DNA of 64,000 bases, taken from positions 15,637-79,636 of the forward strand of contig DATNDU010000008.1 in assembly GCA_035606915.1 (NCBI GenBank), read 5' to 3'. Source of the DNA: Roseiarcus sp035606915. GTDB lineage: Bacteria > Pseudomonadota > Alphaproteobacteria > Rhizobiales > Beijerinckiaceae. Numbering within the stretch: position 1 is the first letter of the stretch; each line of letters starts with the position of its first letter. This document shows, piece after piece, positions 19,765 to 27,860 of the stretch. Under the pieces are notes generated by a model. It was not told where the DNA came from, did no database searches, and was given only the letters and a program-made list of their open reading frames with translations. The translations under genes were made by a program, and so were the position numbers.

Positions 19765-20664
19765 ATGACAAGCGCCCCCGCCCGGGATTTCCGCGGCTAT
19801 GGCGGCCACCCGCCCGATGTGGCCTGGCCCGGGCAGGCCCGGGTCGCCGTCTCCTTCGTCGTCAATTTCGAGGAGGGGGCGGAACTGTCCGTCACCGACG
19901 GCGACGAGCGCAACGAAGGCGCCTATGAGGCGGTCGAGGAAATCGTCGGTTCGCCGGATTTCTGCCAGGACTCGCATTTCGAATACGGCCCCCGCGCCGG
20001 CTGGCGGCGCGTCGCCGGCCTGCTCGCCGCGCACGGCGCACAGGCGACGCTCAACGCCTGCGGCCGCGCCGTCGAGCGCTCGCCCTGGCTCGCGCGCGAG
20101 GCGGTGAGCCAAGGCCATGAGGTGTCCTGCCACGGCTGGCGCTGGGAGCGACACGCGGGCATGAGCGAAGCCGTCGAGCGGCGCGCCATCGCGCTCACGG
20201 TAGAGGCGATCCGCGCTGCGACGGGCGTCGCGCCGGTCGGCTGGCACACGCGCTCCGCGGCCTCGCTCAACACGCGCCGGCTGCTCAAGCAGCACGGCGG
20301 TTTCCTCTACGATAGCGACGCCTACAGCGACGATCTGCCATTCTTCGTCGAGGTCGAGGGCGAAAGCAGGCTCGTGCTGCCCTACGCCTTCGACACCAAC
20401 GACATGAATTTTTTCCGCACGCCGCGTTTCGTCACCGGACAGGATTTCGCCGATTACGTGATCGCCGCTTTCGACCGGCTCTGGCGCGAGGGCGCGAGCG
20501 CGCCGCGCATGTTGTCGATCGGCCTGCATTTGCGGATGATCGGCCGCCCGGGCCGCATCGGCGGGTTGGAGACGATCCTGGCGCATATGCGCCAGCGCGG
20601 CGGCGCCTGGATGGCCCGGCGCGACGCCATCGCCCGCCACTGGTTGGCCAATGTTGAGGCGTGA
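19765..20664 (+). CDS. puuE: Polysaccharide-deacetylase-fold hydrolase, PuuE-type allantoinase-like
   Basis: This 299-residue enzyme belongs to the NodB/CE4-fold group that includes PuuE allantoinase. Features are VSFVVNFEEGAELSVTDGD near residue 29-47, GPRAGWRRVAGLLAAHGAQATLNACG near 75-100, GHEVSCHGWRWERHAGM near 117-133 with the fold's metal-site His, and a final LHLRMIGRPGRI. PuuE opens the hydantoin ring of allantoin; related proteins act on other cyclic amides or remain uncharacterised. The racemase-like gene 7 bases downstream supports a hydantoin-type substrate. The name is by family resemblance. Confidence 0.75.
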   Translation: MTSAPARDFRGYGGHPPDVAWPGQARVAVSFVVNFEEGAELSVTDGDERNEGAYEAVEEIVGSPDFCQDSHFEYGPRAGWRRVAGLLAAHGAQATLNACGRAVERSPWLAREAVSQGHEVSCHGWRWERHAGMSEAVERRAIALTVEAIRAATGVAPVGWHTRSAASLNTRRLLKQHGGFLYDSDAYSDDLPFFVEVEGESRLVLPYAFDTNDMNFFRTPRFVTGQDFADYVIAAFDRLWREGASAPRMLSIGLHLRMIGRPGRIGGLETILAHMRQRGGAWMARRDAIARHWLANVEA

Positions 20665-20671
20665 GGCGTCC

Positions 20672-21367
20672 GTGCGCCGCCTCCTCATCATCAATCCCAA
20701 CACCACCGAGGCGATGACGCAGCGTATCGCCGCCCAGGCGCGGCGCTTTGCGGCCCCCGATATGCGCATTGAGACGCGCACGGCGGCCTTCGGACATTCG
20801 GTGATCGCCAGCCGCGCGGCCTACGCCATCGCCGCTCACGCGGCGCTGGAGGCCTACGCGAGGGCGGGCGGCGGCTTCGACGCCGTCATCCTCGCCTGCT
20901 TCGGCGATCCCGGCCTGGAAGCGCTTCGCGAGGTCGCGAGCGAGCCGGTGTTCGGGCTTGCGGAAGCCTCGATCCGGGACGCCGACGGCTACGGCGAACC
21001 CTTCGCGATTCTGACTTTGGGCCGGGCCTGGATCGGAATGCTCGAAGAGCGCGTTCTGCTGGCGCGCGTTGGCGCGCCCTTCCTCGGCGTCTTCGCCGGC
21101 GAGGGAACCGGGCTCGACGCCGCGCACGACGCCGGCGCGGTCGTCGCGCGCCTTCAGGGGCTCGCCGACGCGGCGGTGCGCGCCGGCGCCGGGGCGCTCA
21201 TCCTCGGCGGCGCCGCGCTCGCGGGCCTCACGGCGGAGTTGCGGTGCGAGGCGCGCCTCGTCGATTGCGTTGAGGCGACAATGCGCGCGGTGGCCGGCGC
21301 GCTCGCGAGCCAGGCCGGATCCGTCGCGCCGCCGGGCTCCACCTGCCTCGCGCCGCCGTCGGAGTGA
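20672..21367 (+). CDS. Asp/Glu/hydantoin racemase-like protein
   Basis: This 231-residue protein of the HyuE/Asp-Glu racemase fold begins RRLLIINPNTTEAMTQRI, a classic allantoin/hydantoin racemase start. The first catalytic Cys is present in VILACFGDPGL (near residue 75). The second, normally in a GCAGM-like motif, is replaced: the sequence reads LILGGAALAGL near 175-185. A two-base racemase would be impaired, so it may be a decarboxylase-like or diverged member. GTG at 20672 is preferred (GAGG upstream); an ATG at 20651 would overlap the deacetylase. Confidence 0.75.
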   Translation: MRRLLIINPNTTEAMTQRIAAQARRFAAPDMRIETRTAAFGHSVIASRAAYAIAAHAALEAYARAGGGFDAVILACFGDPGLEALREVASEPVFGLAEASIRDADGYGEPFAILTLGRAWIGMLEERVLLARVGAPFLGVFAGEGTGLDAAHDAGAVVARLQGLADAAVRAGAGALILGGAALAGLTAELRCEARLVDCVEATMRAVAGALASQAGSVAPPGSTCLAPPSE

Positions 21368-21792
21368 GCGCGGCAATGGCGAGGTCCGGTTGGCGGTCGG
21401 GCGCAACGACGGCGCCAAGCGCTTCCCCAATGTCAGCGGCGGCGGAAAAAGCGCCAGACGGCGGTGTGAAAGTGCGCCAGTCGGGTTGAGACAAAAGGGC
21501 CGCAGTCTCAGGCAGTCGACTGCAAGCCAGCTTGAACGCGGGATCGCTTGCGCAAAAGTCGAGTTCGTCGGCGTCCTCATAGCCGCAGCCGATGGCGTGC
21601 ATCGAAAGCGGCTGCGACTTTCTTCGATCCAACGGCTGAAAAGAAGAGCGACAGAAGATTACGTCGCTCATGGCGAGCGGAGCGTTGCGAGGCGCCGGCC
21701 CGGATGAGCGTAAGCAACCAAGCCCTACGCTATATCAGCGCCATACGCCACGCTCGCCACCCAAAACTCGCACCCATCATGAATAAGATGGG
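21368..21792. other. Intergenic region with a transposase relic
   Basis: No intact gene lies in these 425 bases between two catabolic modules. The middle part holds a minus-strand fragment of an IS1380-type transposase, listed separately. The rest shows nothing recognisable. Confidence 0.6.
21483..21605 (-). pseudogene. IS1380-family transposase remnant
   Basis: On the minus strand this stretch reads HAIGCGYEDADELDF, SDPAFKLACSRLPET and SQP, matching the N-terminal block of IS1380 transposases (typical pattern CGYEDADDLDxLRxDPAFKLACGRLP..LxSQPT). Similarity stops on both sides and no inverted repeats were seen. It is about 40 residues of a normally 400-plus-residue protein, so it is a dead relic marking past insertion between modules A and B. 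Confidence 0.65.
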
Positions 21793-22476
21793 CTAGGCCA
21801 CGCCATGGTTTGTAAAGAGGTTGCGGCTGACGGAGTCTATGTGGGTTCGCATGGCGCTTGCCGCCGCCTCGGCGTCGCGCCGCAACAGCGCCTCGACTAT
21901 CGCTTTGTGCTCCTCGCAATAAGTTTGCCGCCGCTGCGGGCTGAAGGATCGTCGTTTGATATCGCGCCATAGGTCTTGGCTTCGGATCAGGCGTAGGATC
22001 TCGTGTAGATGATTGAGCAAATCGTTGCGTGACGCCGAGAAAATTCGTTGATGCAGCTCGGCGTCCCAATGCTCGAACGTTTCCATATCGACGGCTTCGA
22101 CCGCGGCGGCGTGCGAGAGGGCGACTTCGTGAATGTCGTTGGCGCTGGCGTTTGTCGCGGCAAGGGCGGCGGCGCGCGGTTCGAAGATCTGCCGCACCGC
22201 CATCATGTCGATTGGACTCACGCCCGTCAGTTTCTGAACAACGCTCATGAAATCGGGGCTGCCGCCATGGCGCAGAAAAGTGCCGCGTCCCACCTCACGG
22301 GTCAGCGAACCATCGGCGGCGATCTTGTCGATGGCGCCGCGCACGGTGTTTCTCGCCACCTTGTATTCCGCCGCCAGGTCGCGCTCGTTGGGAAGGCGGC
22401 GGCTATCGCTCCACTCGCCGGACTCTATGCGCCGGCGAAGCGATTGCTCGATTTCCGCGGCGATTAGTTTCGGCAT
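21793..22476 (-). CDS. GntR/FCD family regulator
   Basis: This is a 227-residue FadR-like regulator: a winged helix at about 5-70 (LRRRIESGEWSDSRRLPNERDLAAEYKVARNTVRGAIDKI is the family pattern in shortened form) and an FCD ligand domain (AVRQIFEPRAAALAA, HWDAELHQRIFSAS, CEEHKAIVEALLRRDAEAA) with the metal-binding Asp/His positions. It diverges from the long module B operon across 245 bases that contain two inverted repeats. It is the likely local repressor of that operon. Confidence 0.9.
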   Translation of the reverse strand: MPKLIAAEIEQSLRRRIESGEWSDSRRLPNERDLAAEYKVARNTVRGAIDKIAADGSLTREVGRGTFLRHGGSPDFMSVVQKLTGVSPIDMMAVRQIFEPRAAALAATNASANDIHEVALSHAAAVEAVDMETFEHWDAELHQRIFSASRNDLLNHLHEILRLIRSQDLWRDIKRRSFSPQRRQTYCEEHKAIVEALLRRDAEAAASAMRTHIDSVSRNLFTNHGVA

Positions 22477-22499
22477 CGCTCTGCGCCAACATGCACCAA

Positions 22500-22516
22500 T
22501 GCTAGACCAATTAGCA
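22500..22516. promoter_or_regulatory. Inverted repeat near the regulator start
   Basis: TGCTA-GACCAAT-TAGCA is a perfect 5+5 inverted repeat 24 bases upstream of the minus-strand GntR start. It is a candidate autoregulatory operator. Confidence 0.35.
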
Positions 22517-22559
22517 CAAGCCAGACTCCCTGTCGAGCGCTGTCTTGATGCTTATTTGC

Positions 22560-22577
22560 CATAACAAAAGCGTTATG
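22560..22577. promoter_or_regulatory. Inverted repeat CATAAC-N6-GTTATG
   Basis: CATAAC (22560-22565) and GTTATG (22572-22577) form a perfect 6+6 inverted repeat in an AT-rich part of the divergent intergenic region, with GTGATAAGTATGTA following. It is a good candidate operator for the GntR/FCD regulator in front of the module B operon. Confidence 0.45.
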
Positions 22578-22692
22578 TGATAAGTATGTACGTCGCCGCT
22601 ACGGGGAGATTCGGCGCGCCGAGCGCAAATTTCGGGCGAGTCGAAAGCGTTTTTCGATTTCTCGCTTGCGTTTTAAACCAAGGAGCATTTCA

Positions 22693-22725
22693 ATGGCTCA
22701 GAATACGAGGGAGCGGCCGAGATGA
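22693..22725 (+). CDS. Ten-codon leader ORF ahead of the FAH-family gene
   Basis: ATG GCT CAG ... TGA encodes MAQNTRERPR. It has the strongest site nearby (AAGGAG at about 22680-22685, good spacing) and its stop overlaps the next start as ATGA, so ribosomes ending here could reinitiate on the FAH-family gene. It may be a translational-coupling leader or the stump of a deleted gene. The peptide shows no attenuation-type codon run. Confidence 0.35.
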   Translation: MAQNTRERPR

Positions 22726-23594
22726 AGATAGCGACTTATCGCGTCGGCGCCGAGCGTCGGGTCGGCCTGATCGATGAGGCGCGCCAGACGGTTTCACCAT
22801 TCGATATCCCGGAAGCCGAAGCGCGGCAGGGCGTTCTCGCCCTCATCGACCGAGCGACCCTGCCGCGCCTGCTTTCGCCCATGCCCTTGAAGGAAGCTGT
22901 CCTCGAAGCGCCGATCCCCCGACCCCGGCGCAACATCTACTGCGTCGGCAAGAACTATCACGAACACGCAAAGGAATTCGCGTCGAGCGGCTTCGATTCC
23001 GGCGCCAGCGCCGGCGCGGTGCCGAAGCATCCGATCATTTTTTCGAAAGTGCCGGAATGCGTGATCGCGCATCGCCATCCGGTTTCGATCGACCGCAATG
23101 TCTCGAACGCCATCGACTACGAAGCCGAACTCGGCGTAATCATCGGCAAGGGCGGGCGGGGCATCCGGCCGTCCAACGCGCTCGACCATATCTGGGGCTA
23201 TACGATCATCAACGACGTGACCGCCCGCGATCTGCAAGGCCTCTATAGTCAATGGTTGATCGGCAAATCCCAGGACACATTCTGTCCGATGGGCCCCTGG
23301 GCCGTTACGAAAGACGAGATCGATCTCGGCGATACAAAAATAAAGTGCTGGATCAACGGTGAACTGCGCCAGAACGCCAACGTCCGCGACCTCATTTTCG
23401 ACGTCCCGACAATCATCGCGACGATTTCCGCCGGCGTTACGCTGATGCCGGGCGACGTGATCGCCACCGGCACTCCCGTGGGGGTTGGCATCGGCTTCAA
23501 ACCACCGAAATACCTTGCCCCCGGCGACGTCGCGCGTATCGAGATTTCCGGCATCGGCGTATTGGAAAACGAAATCCAGGAGTATCGGGCGTGA
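22722..23594 (+). CDS. Fumarylacetoacetate hydrolase (FAH) family protein
   Basis: This 290-residue enzyme has an FAH C-terminal-type domain from about residue 68. Family blocks are NIYCVGKNYHEHAKEF near 70-85, IIFSKVPECVI near 105-115, and the metal ligands in DYEAELGVIIGKGGRGI near 132-148. GYTIINDVTARDLQ and a final MPGDVIATGTPVGVG also match. Such proteins cleave or decarboxylate beta-diketone-like acids or hydrate/isomerise ring-cleavage products. It is the first full gene of module B; the start ATG overlaps a ten-codon leader and its TGA overlaps the next GTG. Substrate unknown. Confidence 0.92.
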   Translation: MKIATYRVGAERRVGLIDEARQTVSPFDIPEAEARQGVLALIDRATLPRLLSPMPLKEAVLEAPIPRPRRNIYCVGKNYHEHAKEFASSGFDSGASAGAVPKHPIIFSKVPECVIAHRHPVSIDRNVSNAIDYEAELGVIIGKGGRGIRPSNALDHIWGYTIINDVTARDLQGLYSQWLIGKSQDTFCPMGPWAVTKDEIDLGDTKIKCWINGELRQNANVRDLIFDVPTIIATISAGVTLMPGDVIATGTPVGVGIGFKPPKYLAPGDVARIEISGIGVLENEIQEYRA

Positions 23595-24373
23595 CAGGCG
23601 CAGCGGTCGGTCAAACCCAGATCGAGATCGACGGCTCGGGCTCGGCGATCGTTTTCGTGCACGGTCTCGGCGGCGACTCGAACTCGTTCCAAATGTTGCT
23701 GGACGCGCTTTCCGGGTTTCGCTGCATCCGCCTCGACCTGCCGGGTTCCGGTCGTTCGCCGCGCCCGTTCGAGGCGCTCTCGATCGATCTGTTCACGCAG
23801 AGCGTGGCTGAGGTCGTCGACAAGGTCGGCGGCGGCGCCGTTCACCTCGTCAGTCATTCCATGGGCACGCTCGTGTGCCAGCATGTCGCCGCGCGCTTTC
23901 CCGAGTCCGTCAAGAGCCTGACGCTGTTTGGACCGATCGTGGAACCGTCCGACGCGTCGCGGCAGCGTCTGCGCGATCGCGCGCTCGCGGCGCGGCGGGG
24001 CGGATTGATAGACATCGCGGACGCGGTCGCGCTCGGCGGAACATCGTCGACCTCGCGCAACGCAAACCCGCTGCTTGCTCCGTTCGTGCGCGAGAGCCAC
24101 ATGCGGCAGGACCCGGAAGGATTTGCGCAAACCTGCGAAGCGCTCGCCGCCGGCGTCGCCGCGGACCTGAGGCTCCTGCGGCGCCCAATGCTGATCGTGA
24201 CCGGCGACGAGGACGCGGTCGCGCCGCCGAGCGCCGCGCGGGCGCTTGCCGACAAGGTCAAAGGGGCTAAGCTGAAAATCCTGGAGCATTGCGGGCATTG
24301 GACGCCCTTCGAGCGTCCGCAAGACTGCGCGCGACTGCTTTCGGAGCACGTAAGGGCGCACGAAATGGCCTGA
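23591..24373 (+). CDS. Alpha/beta hydrolase
   Basis: This is a 260-residue alpha/beta-fold hydrolase. The oxyanion region is FVHGLGGDSNSF near 22-33, the nucleophile elbow SHSMG near 87-91, the acid TGDEDAV near 203, and the catalytic His in CGHWTPFERP near 237. It resembles 3-oxoadipate enol-lactonase and MhpC-type C-C hydrolases. It starts at GTG, coupled to the FAH gene (GTGA). In the pathway it likely hydrolyses an ester, lactone or C-C bond. Confidence 0.9.
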   Translation: MTGAAVGQTQIEIDGSGSAIVFVHGLGGDSNSFQMLLDALSGFRCIRLDLPGSGRSPRPFEALSIDLFTQSVAEVVDKVGGGAVHLVSHSMGTLVCQHVAARFPESVKSLTLFGPIVEPSDASRQRLRDRALAARRGGLIDIADAVALGGTSSTSRNANPLLAPFVRESHMRQDPEGFAQTCEALAAGVAADLRLLRRPMLIVTGDEDAVAPPSAARALADKVKGAKLKILEHCGHWTPFERPQDCARLLSEHVRAHEMA

Positions 24374-24433
24374 CGGGCTGCGCGCATTGGCTGCGCCTGC
24401 AAAGGGCCGGCATGACGATGAGGAGGAATGACC

Positions 24434-25753
24434 ATGGCGGACGAGTATAACGGAACCAACGGCTCGGGCGGCGTCATCTTCACGAACGTCCGGATTCTCG
24501 ACGGCACCGGCGAGTATCCCTACACCGGCGAAGTCACGGTGCAGGGCAACCGCATCAAACAGGTGACCAAGGGCTCCTCGCGGCTGAACGGCGGCGGCGG
24601 CATGGGCGGGCAGACGGTGATTGACGGCATGGGTGCGACGCTCATGCCCGGCCTCTGCGATGCGCATCTGCATCTTTCCTGGAACAACGCGCCGGGCATC
24701 GACCCCATCCAGATGATGCCGCCCGAGGAGCATACGCTCGTCACCGCCCAGATGGCCAAGCTGGTGCTGGACGCCGGTTTCACCATGGGCTGCGGCGCCG
24801 CGGCGGCCAAGCCTCGCCTCGACGTCGTGGTTCGCAACGCGATCAACAAAGGCATGATCCCCGGCCCGCGCTACCGCGCCGCCGGCCCGGAAATCACCAC
24901 CGTCGGCGGTCTCGGCGATTCCGCGCCCTCGCATATCCCGCATGAAGGGCTGAACCTCGGCATCGTCGTTTCCGGTCCTGAGGAGGTGCGCCGCACCGTG
25001 CGCACGCTGATTAAATACGGCGTCGATTCCATCAAGCTCAATCTGTCCGGCGAAGAAATCACCGGCATGGGGGCCGAAGAGACGCCGATGGCGGAAGAGG
25101 AAGTTGCGATGGCGGTGCGCGAGGCCAAGGCGCGAGGCCTCGTACTCGCCGCTCACGCGCGCTCGTCAGGTTCCGTCATTCAGTGCGTGCGGCACGGCAT
25201 TCAAAATATCTATCACGCCTCCTTCGCCAACGAGGAAGCGCTGGATATGCTGGAGGCCAACAAGGACAAACACTTTGTCGCGCCCGGTCTTGCGTGGCTT
25301 ATCAACACGGCGCGCCACGCCGGGGAATGGGGGATCAAGCCGGGCTCGCCGCTCACCATCGCCTACGAGCGCGAACTCGAGCACGCCGTGGAGAGTTGCA
25401 AGAAGATGCATAAGCGTGGCATTCGCGTCCTCATCGGCGGCGACTATGGTTTTGCCTGGACGCCGCAGGGCACCAACGCCAAGGACCTTGAGATCTTCGT
25501 CGACATGCTCGGCTTCTCGCCGATGGAAGCCATCATCGCCGCCACCAAACTCGGGGGTCAGATCATGATGCGCGGCGACGAACTCGGGATGATCAAGCCG
25601 GGCTATCTCGCCGACATGCTGCTCGTCGACGGCGACCCGATCGCCAACATTCGCGTCTTACAGGACAAGGCGCGGCTCATCGCCATCATGAAAGACGGCC
25701 AGTTCCACAAAGCGCCAAAGATGAATGAACAACGCCGACGGATGACCGCGTGA
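24434..25753 (+). CDS. Metal-dependent amidohydrolase
   Basis: This is a 439-residue amidohydrolase-superfamily protein (imidazolonepropionase/prolidase-like group). Metal and catalytic candidates are DAHLHL near residue 75-80, a Lys in VDSIKLNLSGEE near 200, His in LAAHARSS near 237, His in NIYHASF near 258, and Asp in GGDYGF near 335. It probably opens a cyclic amide, imide or lactone. The start is the ATG at 24434, seven bases after AGGAGG; the ATG at 24428 is too close to the site. Its stop overlaps the permease GTG. Confidence 0.9.
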   Translation: MADEYNGTNGSGGVIFTNVRILDGTGEYPYTGEVTVQGNRIKQVTKGSSRLNGGGGMGGQTVIDGMGATLMPGLCDAHLHLSWNNAPGIDPIQMMPPEEHTLVTAQMAKLVLDAGFTMGCGAAAAKPRLDVVVRNAINKGMIPGPRYRAAGPEITTVGGLGDSAPSHIPHEGLNLGIVVSGPEEVRRTVRTLIKYGVDSIKLNLSGEEITGMGAEETPMAEEEVAMAVREAKARGLVLAAHARSSGSVIQCVRHGIQNIYHASFANEEALDMLEANKDKHFVAPGLAWLINTARHAGEWGIKPGSPLTIAYERELEHAVESCKKMHKRGIRVLIGGDYGFAWTPQGTNAKDLEIFVDMLGFSPMEAIIAATKLGGQIMMRGDELGMIKPGYLADMLLVDGDPIANIRVLQDKARLIAIMKDGQFHKAPKMNEQRRRMTA

Positions 25754-27807
25754 GCCTTACTAGCGCCAGACCCGCTGAAGGCGTCACGGCTCGTCAGGCC
25801 TGGACGGGACTTGCCCTGCTCGCCGGGGCGATCTTCCTTTGGATGGTGTTTGGCGTCTGGCCGGATTGGCTGGATTGGCTGCTCATCGGTAAAAAGGCCT
25901 TCGTCAGCGCAGTGCTCAACGGCGTTACGCTGGCGGGCCTTTATTTCCTCGTCGCTAGCGGTTTCACGCTGGTTTTCGGATTGATGCGCAACGTCAATCT
26001 CGCGCACGGCTCGCTCTACCTGCTCGGCGCCTATATCGGTTACGACGTGACGCAATGGACCAATAATTGGTTCACGGGCGTCCTCGCCGGCGCGCTGGCC
26101 GTAGGCGTCGTCGGCGCCCTGTTGCAAATCCTCGTGTTCCAACGCCTCGCCGGCGACGAACTGCGGCAGACGCTGGTGACGCTCGGCATCTCCATTGTCG
26201 CGGCCGATCTCATGCTGGCGATCTGGGGCGGCAAGACCTACCAGTTCACAATTCCGGACTGGCTCGACGGCGCCGTCAACACGCCGATCATCACCGCGAT
26301 CAGGTCAAACGGCCAGATCGTGACCATGCGCTATCCCTTCTATCGCCTCGTCGTGCTCGCCGCCTCGATCGTCATCGGCGTTGGCCTGTGGCTGGCGCTC
26401 AACAAGAGCAAAGTCGGCATGATGATCCGCGCCGGCGTTGACGATCGCGCCATGCTTTCGATGACGGGCGTCAATGTTCGCCTGCTGTTCGTCGGCGTTT
26501 TCGCGATCGGCGGCATGCTCGCCGGCTTTTCCGGCGTTATTGGCGGCTCTGCGCTGTCGGTAGCCCCGGGCGAAGACATCCGCTATTTGCTGGCGTCGCT
26601 GGTCGTTGTGATCGTCGGCGGCATGGGCTCAATCACTGGCGCCGCTATCGGCGCGTTGCTGATTGGCCTGGCCGAGCAGATCGGGCTGGTCTATTTCCCC
26701 ACCTATGGCATCGTCCTTACCTTCGTCATCATGGTCGTGACCCTGGCGTTGCGTCCGCAGGGGATCATGGGCAACGCCCGCACGCGCGATGCCGATCCGC
26801 TGCGGGCGGCTTCGCCCGGCGATATCGTCTCGCCCGAATTCACGCCGGCGACCGCCTGGCTCGGGCTCGCGCTCATCTTATTCCCGCTCGTCGTATCGCC
26901 ATTCGTCGCCTTCCAGATTGGCGCGCAGACCTTGATCTTCGGCATGATCGCGCTCTCGCTGATGCTGCTTGCGGGCTATGGCGGGATGGTTTCTCTCGCC
27001 CAACTGACGGTAGCGGGCGTCGCCGGTTACAGCGTCGCTATTCTCGGCCCTAACGGAACCGGCGTACTCGGCTTCGGCTGGCCCTGGTGGCTTTACGTGC
27101 CGGCGGCGATCCTGATCGCGGGCGGCGTTTCGGCGTTGATTGGCATGATCGCCGTGCGCACTGCCGGCATCTACACGATCATGATCACGCTGGCGGTCGC
27201 GACGGCGTTCTACTATTTCGTGCAGCAGAACTACTCCCTGTTCAACGGACACTCAGGCTTTCGCGGCGTCGCGCCGCCGACGGTGTTCGGCGTCGAATGG
27301 CATCGGCAGATTCCCTTCTACTATCTGAGCCTTGGCATTGCCGCGCTCGCCTATAGCGCCGTCATCTATTGTGCTCGATCCACGTTTGGGCGGGCGCTGA
27401 TGGCGACGCGCGACAACGCGCGCCGAGCGAGCGCGGTCGGCTACGATGTCACGTTGCATCGGGTGGTCGCCTATTTCTTCGCCGGAATCATCGCCGGCGC
27501 CGCGGGCGTACTGTACGTCTGGTTCAACGGCCGCATTTCTCCGGGCTCGGTGGGAGTTGGCCAGGTGATAGGCATCCTCGTCATCGCCGTGATCGGCGGT
27601 CTGCGCCATCCCATCGGGCCTTTCATCGGCGCGGCGGTCTATGTCTTCCTGAACACCTTCGCGATCAACATCGTTGGCGCCGACCGCTTCAACACGCTTA
27701 TCGGACTGGTCTTTCTCGTGATTGTTTTCGCGTCGCCTGATGGCCTGCTCGGCCTCTGGCGTCGGCTCGCGCCGTACTTGGCCGCAAAACCTCTGCGCGA
27801 ATCCTAG
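25750..27807 (+). CDS. Fused LivH-LivM ABC permease
   Basis: This 685-residue protein holds both permease units of a branched-chain-amino-acid-type (HAAT) importer. Residues about 50-340 are LivH-like (VLNGVTLAGLYFLVASGFTLVFGLMRNVNLAHG pattern; later GGMGSITGAAIGALLIGLAEQ). Residues about 370-670 are LivM-like (IFGMIALSLMLLAGYGGMVSLAQ; FGRALMATRDNARRASAVGYD). Normally these are separate genes of about 300 residues each. GTG start, coupled to the amidohydrolase stop by GTGA. HAAT permeases also carry urea, amides and aromatic acids. Confidence 0.92.
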   Translation: MSLTSARPAEGVTARQAWTGLALLAGAIFLWMVFGVWPDWLDWLLIGKKAFVSAVLNGVTLAGLYFLVASGFTLVFGLMRNVNLAHGSLYLLGAYIGYDVTQWTNNWFTGVLAGALAVGVVGALLQILVFQRLAGDELRQTLVTLGISIVAADLMLAIWGGKTYQFTIPDWLDGAVNTPIITAIRSNGQIVTMRYPFYRLVVLAASIVIGVGLWLALNKSKVGMMIRAGVDDRAMLSMTGVNVRLLFVGVFAIGGMLAGFSGVIGGSALSVAPGEDIRYLLASLVVVIVGGMGSITGAAIGALLIGLAEQIGLVYFPTYGIVLTFVIMVVTLALRPQGIMGNARTRDADPLRAASPGDIVSPEFTPATAWLGLALILFPLVVSPFVAFQIGAQTLIFGMIALSLMLLAGYGGMVSLAQLTVAGVAGYSVAILGPNGTGVLGFGWPWWLYVPAAILIAGGVSALIGMIAVRTAGIYTIMITLAVATAFYYFVQQNYSLFNGHSGFRGVAPPTVFGVEWHRQIPFYYLSLGIAALAYSAVIYCARSTFGRALMATRDNARRASAVGYDVTLHRVVAYFFAGIIAGAAGVLYVWFNGRISPGSVGVGQVIGILVIAVIGGLRHPIGPFIGAAVYVFLNTFAINIVGADRFNTLIGLVFLVIVFASPDGLLGLWRRLAPYLAAKPLRES

Positions 27808-27860
27808 GGGTTGGCTTCACGTTCAACAAAGCCCAACATGGGCGTTCAAGGGAGGGAATG

